A stretch of 64,000 nt of DNA from Angustibacter sp. Root456 (GTDB lineage: Bacteria; Actinomycetota; Actinomycetes; Actinomycetales; Angustibacteraceae). The translations under genes were made by a program, and so were the position numbers. Under the pieces are notes generated by a model. The model did not search any database and was not told the origin of the DNA. It saw only the letters and a program-made list of their open reading frames with translations. The stretch is from positions 131,824 through 195,823 of the forward strand of contig NZ_LMER01000020.1 in NCBI RefSeq assembly GCF_001426435.1, given 5' to 3'. Each line of letters opens with the position of its first letter. Within the stretch, counting starts at the first letter, position 1. Below, one piece after another: positions 62,999 through 64,000 of this stretch.

Positions 62999-64000
62999 TC
63001 AGCCGTCGCTCTCGTCGATGACGACGCCCCCGAGCAGCCGCTCGACGACCGGCCGCCCGACGAGGTCGCTGTCATCGGCGTCGTCATCGTCGACGCTGGG
63101 ATGGTCGTCCTGCGGCGCGACCCGGGGAGGGATCGGCGCAGCCGGTGCTGCCGGAGGGCTGGGCGCCTCGCGCGGCGGGCGCGCACCGGCCTCGCGCGCG
63201 TCGGAGGGTGCCGGACGCTGCGGCGGTGTGGCGTCCGACCGCTGGGGCCTCTCGGACGACGGCGCCGGCCGCTCGCCAGCGGGCGGCGCAGCGGCCTGCT
63301 GGGCGGGACGCTCGGACGAGGGCGCTGCCGGCGCGGGCGCCCGTCCCCAGCCGGCGGGCTCGCCGGACTCGTCGGCGGGTGGGCGAGCGGGCGCTGGTGC
63401 GCTCGGTGCGGTGGCCTGAGCACCGGGCCGGGAGGGCACCGTGTCGCCGTGCACCGCCTCGACCTGGGCGTCGAGCGCCAGGACGTCGATGAGCGCCTGC
63501 CGCACGAACTCACCGTGCGCGCCGGCCCGGAAGTTCGCGGCGGCTCCCTCGGAGGCGATGCCCAACGTGACCCGACGGCCGTCGAACGCCAGCACCTGGG
63601 CGTCCTTGACCATCATGAAGGTCACCTTCTTCATGCTGAACAGGCGCGTGGCGACGTCCGGCCACGCGTGCCGGATCGCCTCGACGTCGAGCGCGCCCGG
63701 CGTCGGCGCGGGGGCGGGCGGTGTGGTGGGCCTGGCCGGCGGACCCGGCGACTGCTCGGGCGCCGGCTCGGGCGGCTGCTCTTGGGTCGGCTCGGGCTCG
63801 GGCTCGGACGCCGGCTCGGCCTCGGGTGCCGCGGCCACCGGCTGAGCGTGGTGCGTGGGCATCACAGGTGATGCGGGGGCACCACGATCGGGCGCCGCGG
63901 CCGCTGGCACCGGTGCCGGTGCGGCGACCGACAGCCGCCGCTCGATCCGGTCGAGCCGCGCGCCGTAGCCGGCGGCGCCGTCGGCCGCCGGCAGCAGCAC
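62999..64000 (-). CDS. dnaX: DNA polymerase III gamma/tau, C-terminal part
   Basis: Runs off the window, so the N-terminal AAA+ clamp-loader domains are not seen. The 333 residues present hold an Ala/Pro/Glu linker, the conserved tail domain (ALDVEAIRHAWPDVATRLFS, VTLGIASEGAAANFRAG) and a long Pro-rich low-complexity region ending in an acidic DDDDADD segment and VVERLLGGVVIDESDG. This layout is normal for actinobacterial DnaX. A 38-bp palindrome-like repeat (63847-63884) lies in the linker. Confidence 0.87.
   Translation of the reverse strand: MLLPAADGAAGYGARLDRIERRLSVAAPAPVPAAAAPDRGAPASPVMPTHHAQPVAAAPEAEPASEPEPEPTQEQPPEPAPEQSPGPPARPTTPPAPAPTPGALDVEAIRHAWPDVATRLFSMKKVTFMMVKDAQVLAFDGRRVTLGIASEGAAANFRAGAHGEFVRQALIDVLALDAQVEAVHGDTVPSRPGAQATAPSAPAPARPPADESGEPAGWGRAPAPAAPSSERPAQQAAAPPAGERPAPSSERPQRSDATPPQRPAPSDAREAGARPPREAPSPPAAPAAPIPPRVAPQDDHPSVDDDDADDSDLVGRPVVERLLGGVVIDESDG
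63847..63884. repeat. 38-bp repeat inside dnaX linker
   Basis: Matches 30 of 38 bases of the palindrome before the LytTR gene (16418-16455), including GTGGTG at one end, central CATCAC-N-GG-N-GATGCG and final GGGCACCAC. Encodes part of the variable linker, so insertion there would be tolerated. Confidence 0.5.

Overview
The window is one uninterrupted stretch of very GC-rich chromosome from a free-living actinomycete outside the mycobacteria. Third codon positions are almost always G or C, GTG starts are common, and lineage markers are present: a BldG-like anti-sigma antagonist, a WhiB regulator, the actinobacterial Tad pilus set with DUF4244 pilin, MarP protease, a PonA2-type penicillin-binding protein, holin-X and DUF5063. 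Gene order largely follows the M. tuberculosis order as I remember it (helicase, Tad/Ssd, acs; then epoxide-hydrolase-like, MarP, CoA NUDIX, nth, crp, MBL, RidA, two ArsA ATPases, whiB4, ponA2, phosphoesterase; later ask, recR, dnaX). I do not name a genus. No phage, plasmid or CRISPR array was seen; the only mobile element is a decayed 330-bp insertion sequence beside a tRNA.

Layout. 1-6.5 kb: H+-pyrophosphatase, an RsbW-like kinase and BldG, then an MrfA/YprA-like helicase. 6.5-11 kb: minus-strand Tad operon with overlapping genes. 11-14.6 kb: a 595-bp spacer, two paralogous one-TM exported proteins and a degenerate Fic-like gene. 14.6-23.7 kb: carboxylate module (LytS kinase, LytTR regulator, two symporters with small membrane partners, acetyl-CoA synthetase). 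23.8-28 kb: SigE-family sigma factor with a coupled membrane protein, and a CBS protein coupled to an ArsB/NhaD permease. 28-33 kb: divergent glpD/glpK, nhaA with a probable structured leader, holin-X. 33.5-52 kb: conserved MarP-to-phosphoesterase block containing Crp, a possible RsiG-like protein, a GGDEF-EAL protein coupled to an orphan solute-binding lipoprotein, and an ArsA pair. 52.3-52.7 kb: tRNA-Pro(CGG) with the IS481-type remnant. 52.9-64 kb: secreted beta-propeller, S9 peptidase, 5'-3' exonuclease, VOC protein, amylosucrase, aspartate kinase, DUF5063, RecR and the start-truncated DnaX.

How genes work together. Acetate or pyruvate is probably sensed by LytS/LytTR, imported by the two symporters and activated by Acs; a near-consensus CRP site lies before the DUF485-actP operon and crp is in the window. 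Glycerol enters central metabolism through GlpK and GlpD, whose starts are 20 bp apart with overlapping -10 elements. Many genes have a TANNNT box 6-8 bases before the start codon, suggesting leaderless transcription is common. The most unusual items are the overlapping divergent promoters, the twin four-cysteine proteins, the cyclase/phosphodiesterase-binding protein couple, the short RsiG-like protein and a 38-bp palindrome present both in a promoter and inside dnaX.
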